The notes under the pieces are model-generated. The model had not been told where the DNA came from and did not search any database. It saw only the letters and a list, made by a program, of their open reading frames with translations. From Malus domestica (taxonomy: Eukaryota; Streptophyta; Magnoliopsida; Rosales; Rosaceae), in contig NC_091664.1 in NCBI RefSeq assembly GCF_042453785.1, positions 9,459,001 to 9,523,000 on the forward strand: DNA of 64,000 nt. The letters run 5' to 3'. Shown here one piece after another: positions 61,776-64,000 of the stretch; the stretch's first letter is position 1, and each line of letters opens with the position of its first letter. The position numbers were made by a program, and so were the translations under genes.

Positions 61776-63306
61776 CTATATGAATACAATGAATGAACTC
61801 GATCTTCAATTTAAAACATTTACATTAGTGGATACCACAAAATCTTATGTTATACTTGTTGAAAGTATGAATAAACTCTTAATTGTTAGTGAATCTATTG
61901 TTTTGATGAGATACGCATTCTACGAAACTAATTTCAACGATCCAACCGTCAACTTGTTTGTATATGCTTCAAGATCGCATACGCCAAAAATTGTAAAAAC
62001 CAAACATTCAGAGATCAAGTAACGTGACAGAAGTTTTCGACAGTTAACAACGAAAAATCATGATTTAACGGTTATTTTAACTCCGATTTTGATGATTTTT
62101 TACAGCTACACTCCTTGACCCTATATGAATACAATGAATGAACTCGATCTTCAATTTAAAATATTTACACTAAATATTATGTTATACTTAGTGAAAGTAT
62201 GAATAAACTCTTAAGTGTTAGTGAATCTATTGCTTTGATGGGATACGCATTCTACGAAATTAGTTTTAACGATCCAACCGTCAAACATGTTTGTATATAC
62301 TTCGAGATCGGATACGCCAAAAATTACAAAAAACAAACATTCAGAGATCAAGTAACGGGACAAAACGTTTCGACGGTTATCAACGAAAAATCACGATTTA
62401 ACGGTTATTTTAACTCCGATTTTGATGATTTTTTACACGTACACTCCTTGACCCTATATGAATACAATGAATGAACTCGATCTTCAATTAAAAATATTTA
62501 CACTAATGGATACCACAAAATCTTATGTTATACTTAATGACAGTATAAATAAACTCTAAGTATTAGTGAATCTATCGTTTTGATGGGATACACATTCTAT
62601 GAACTAATTTCAATGATCTAACCATCAAACTTGTTTGTATATGCTTCAAGATCACATATGCCAAAAATCACAAAAAACAATCATTCAGAGATCAAGTAAT
62701 GGGACGAAACTTTTCGACGGTTATCAACGAAAAATCATGATTTAACGGTTATTTTAACTCCGATTTTGATGATTTTTTTACAGCTACACTCCTTGACCCT
62801 ATATGAATACAATGAATGAATTCAATCTTCAATTTAAAATATTTACACTTGTGGGTACCACAAAATCTTATGTCATGATGATCGATGAAAATTGAGGATT
62901 TTGTAAAAGGAATAACATGCAAGCTTTGAGTTCCATTGGCAAGGTTTAAACTTTTGAGAAAAGGCTTCACAACCTTGAAAACAAAAACTCTTTCACTTTG
63001 CATATCCTTGCACATTTCACATTTTGTAATAGACTAGTAGTGTATGGATGTTTGTTTATTAGACTCTTAGTTTCGAGTGTAGATGTAGTACTTAAACGAT
63101 AAATGTGTTTTAATGTTTTGAAGTAATATTTATGTGGCAATGTGTGGTATGTGCAAATTTAAGAAAAAATATATTTTTCTTAACATGTCATAACGGGTCA
63201 GGTCACTTTACCTGTTGACATGACACGACCCGTTAAGATAACATGTGTTACATGAAAATGACACGAACACGACAGACACGACCCGTTTGCCAGGCCTACA
63301 TAAATC

Positions 63307-63594
63307 CCATGAAGGAATCAGAGGAAATATTTTCTCTATTCCAAGCATGATTCTCTACAAATTTGTCAGAAGAAAGAAGCTGTAAAAGAAGAGAAATAAA
63401 ATACCTCTTACGTGGGCTTTATGAATATAGCCTCCGTCAAGTTAAAATTATTCATGAAGCTAGAAATGCAAAGACAAAAGATGTAGCACGAAGCCAAAGT
63501 CAAATGCTAAAACTAAATATTAGTGGGTTTATTACAAATATATCCGTTAATTTCATTTGACGACGAAGTGGTACAAAACCACGAAAGCTCTTCA
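63307..63594. other. Spacer, no gene
   Basis: Short AT-rich spacer; a frame at 63363-63560 shows no family resemblance. Confidence 0.4.
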
Positions 63595-63890
63595 ATGGTC
63601 ATCCAACCATCAAGTCTTCTCAAATGGCACAAAGCCCCTCAAAAGGCACGAAACCACATCAAACATCAAATGACATAAAGCCGATTCAAATTGCAAATGG
63701 CACAAAGACGCCTCAAATGGCACGAAGCCACATCAAATTTCAAATGGCATGAAGTCGCATCAAATTTGAGAGGCATAAAGCCAAGTCAACTCTCAAATGG
63801 CACGAAGCCATGTCAAATCTCAAATGGCACAAAGCCCCGTCAAACTTCAAATAGCACGAAGCCGCAACAACTCTTAAAAGGTACGAAGCT
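63595..63890. repeat. Short tandem repeats at the window edge, unit about 28-32 bp
   Basis: Words AAATGGCACGAAGCC and CATCAAA(T) recur about nine times with variable spacing (for example at about 63615, 63664, 63697, 63715, 63742, 63796, 63822). The array probably belongs to a larger retrotransposon that continues past 64000, since related phrases (cacgagctgaaa) follow at 63926 and 63967. Confidence 0.75.
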
Positions 63891-64000
63891 GTGTCGTGCT
63901 CCAATGGCTCAAAGCCCTCGCCCACACGAGCTGAAATTGCGTAAAGCACCAAATGTTCCTTGCTTGCACGAGCTGAAACTGCACAAGGCAACAAATTCCC

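Larger units (their letters stand above)
57480..62890. repeat. Tandem array of about 342-bp units inside copy B
   Basis: The phrase gctacactccttgaccctat recurs at about 57691, 62105, 62446 and 62784; each is followed by gaatacaatgaatgaactcg (the first after the solo LTR) and later by acattcagagatcaagtaa, ACGAAAAATCA and tccgattttgatgattttt. Three full units and two partial ones are visible once the solo LTR (57712-61775) is removed. Units differ by a few per cent to about 10 per cent by eye. Confidence 0.9.
56794..63298. mobile_element. Non-autonomous hAT-type element (copy B), host of nested insertions
   Basis: The right end (TTTGCCAGGCCTA) and the long subterminal stretch with AACGGGTCGTGT-like words match the left end of copy A; the left part (gggtcgttatcgggtaacccg ... 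aaaaaaatactataataa) matches the right part of copy A inverted. Flanking 8-bp duplications are GATAAATC (56786-56793) and CATAAATC (63299-63306), 7 of 8 matching. The extreme left terminus (TAGGCATGATAATTC) has decayed. Inside are a Helitron (57023-57310), a 342-bp tandem array, and a solo LTR (57712-61775). Confidence 0.8.

Overview
This 64 kb window is nuclear DNA of a flowering plant. Genes are split by GT-AG introns, large spaces are AT-rich, and plant-only families occur (alpha-expansin, PGRL1, DUF1191, subtilases with a PA domain). LTR retrotransposons, hAT-type elements, a Helitron, a SINE and foldback MITEs are abundant. The protein families and the style of repeats look like a woody rosid, probably Rosaceae (apple/pear/cherry type); that placement is inference from memory of similar sequences, not proved here.

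Left third (1-20 kb), ordinary single genes: a DUF1191 membrane protein (minus, 1909-2832), a three-exon alpha-expansin (minus, 5362-6694), a six-exon SAP18 co-repressor subunit (plus, 9366-11495) and a ten-exon chloroplast PGRL1 (minus, 12276-15984). SAP18 and PGRL1 converge with about 0.8 kb between their stop codons. Between and after them lie MITEs, a hAT-type element carrying a nested SINE, a LINE 3' remnant, and a frameshifted, truncated gene fragment at 19.3-19.8 kb.

Middle (20-49.5 kb), a tandem subtilase (SBT) array, all on the minus strand: two intact intronless genes (20375-22627, 750 aa; 31303-33615, 770 aa) and at least five broken copies (24960-25340; 25999-27797; 38400-40450; 40446-43870; 44163-49420). 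The broken copies show loss of start codons, loss of catalytic residues, frameshifts, deletion of the PA domain and retrotransposon insertions. Two of them share what looks like the same PA-domain deletion junction, so a PA-less form seems to have been duplicated. The most recent visible event is a 3.3 kb gag-only copia-type element (44662-47995) with 728-bp LTRs of equal length that look identical, and a perfect 5-bp target duplication, inside the last SBT copy.

Right part (49.5-64 kb), almost wholly repeats: a fragment of an S1/P1-type endonuclease gene; a 3.4 kb inverted-repeat element that carries a minisatellite and a captured piece of S-adenosylhomocysteine hydrolase; non-coding LTR-like repeats; and a 6.5 kb hAT-type element that hosts a Helitron, a 342-bp tandem array and a solo gypsy-type LTR, the last itself interrupted by another LTR-like element. 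No CRISPR, tRNA or rRNA genes were seen. I found no new multi-gene system. The strongest novelties are the PA-less SBT sublineage, the minisatellite-bearing gene-capturing element and the multi-layer nested insertions.
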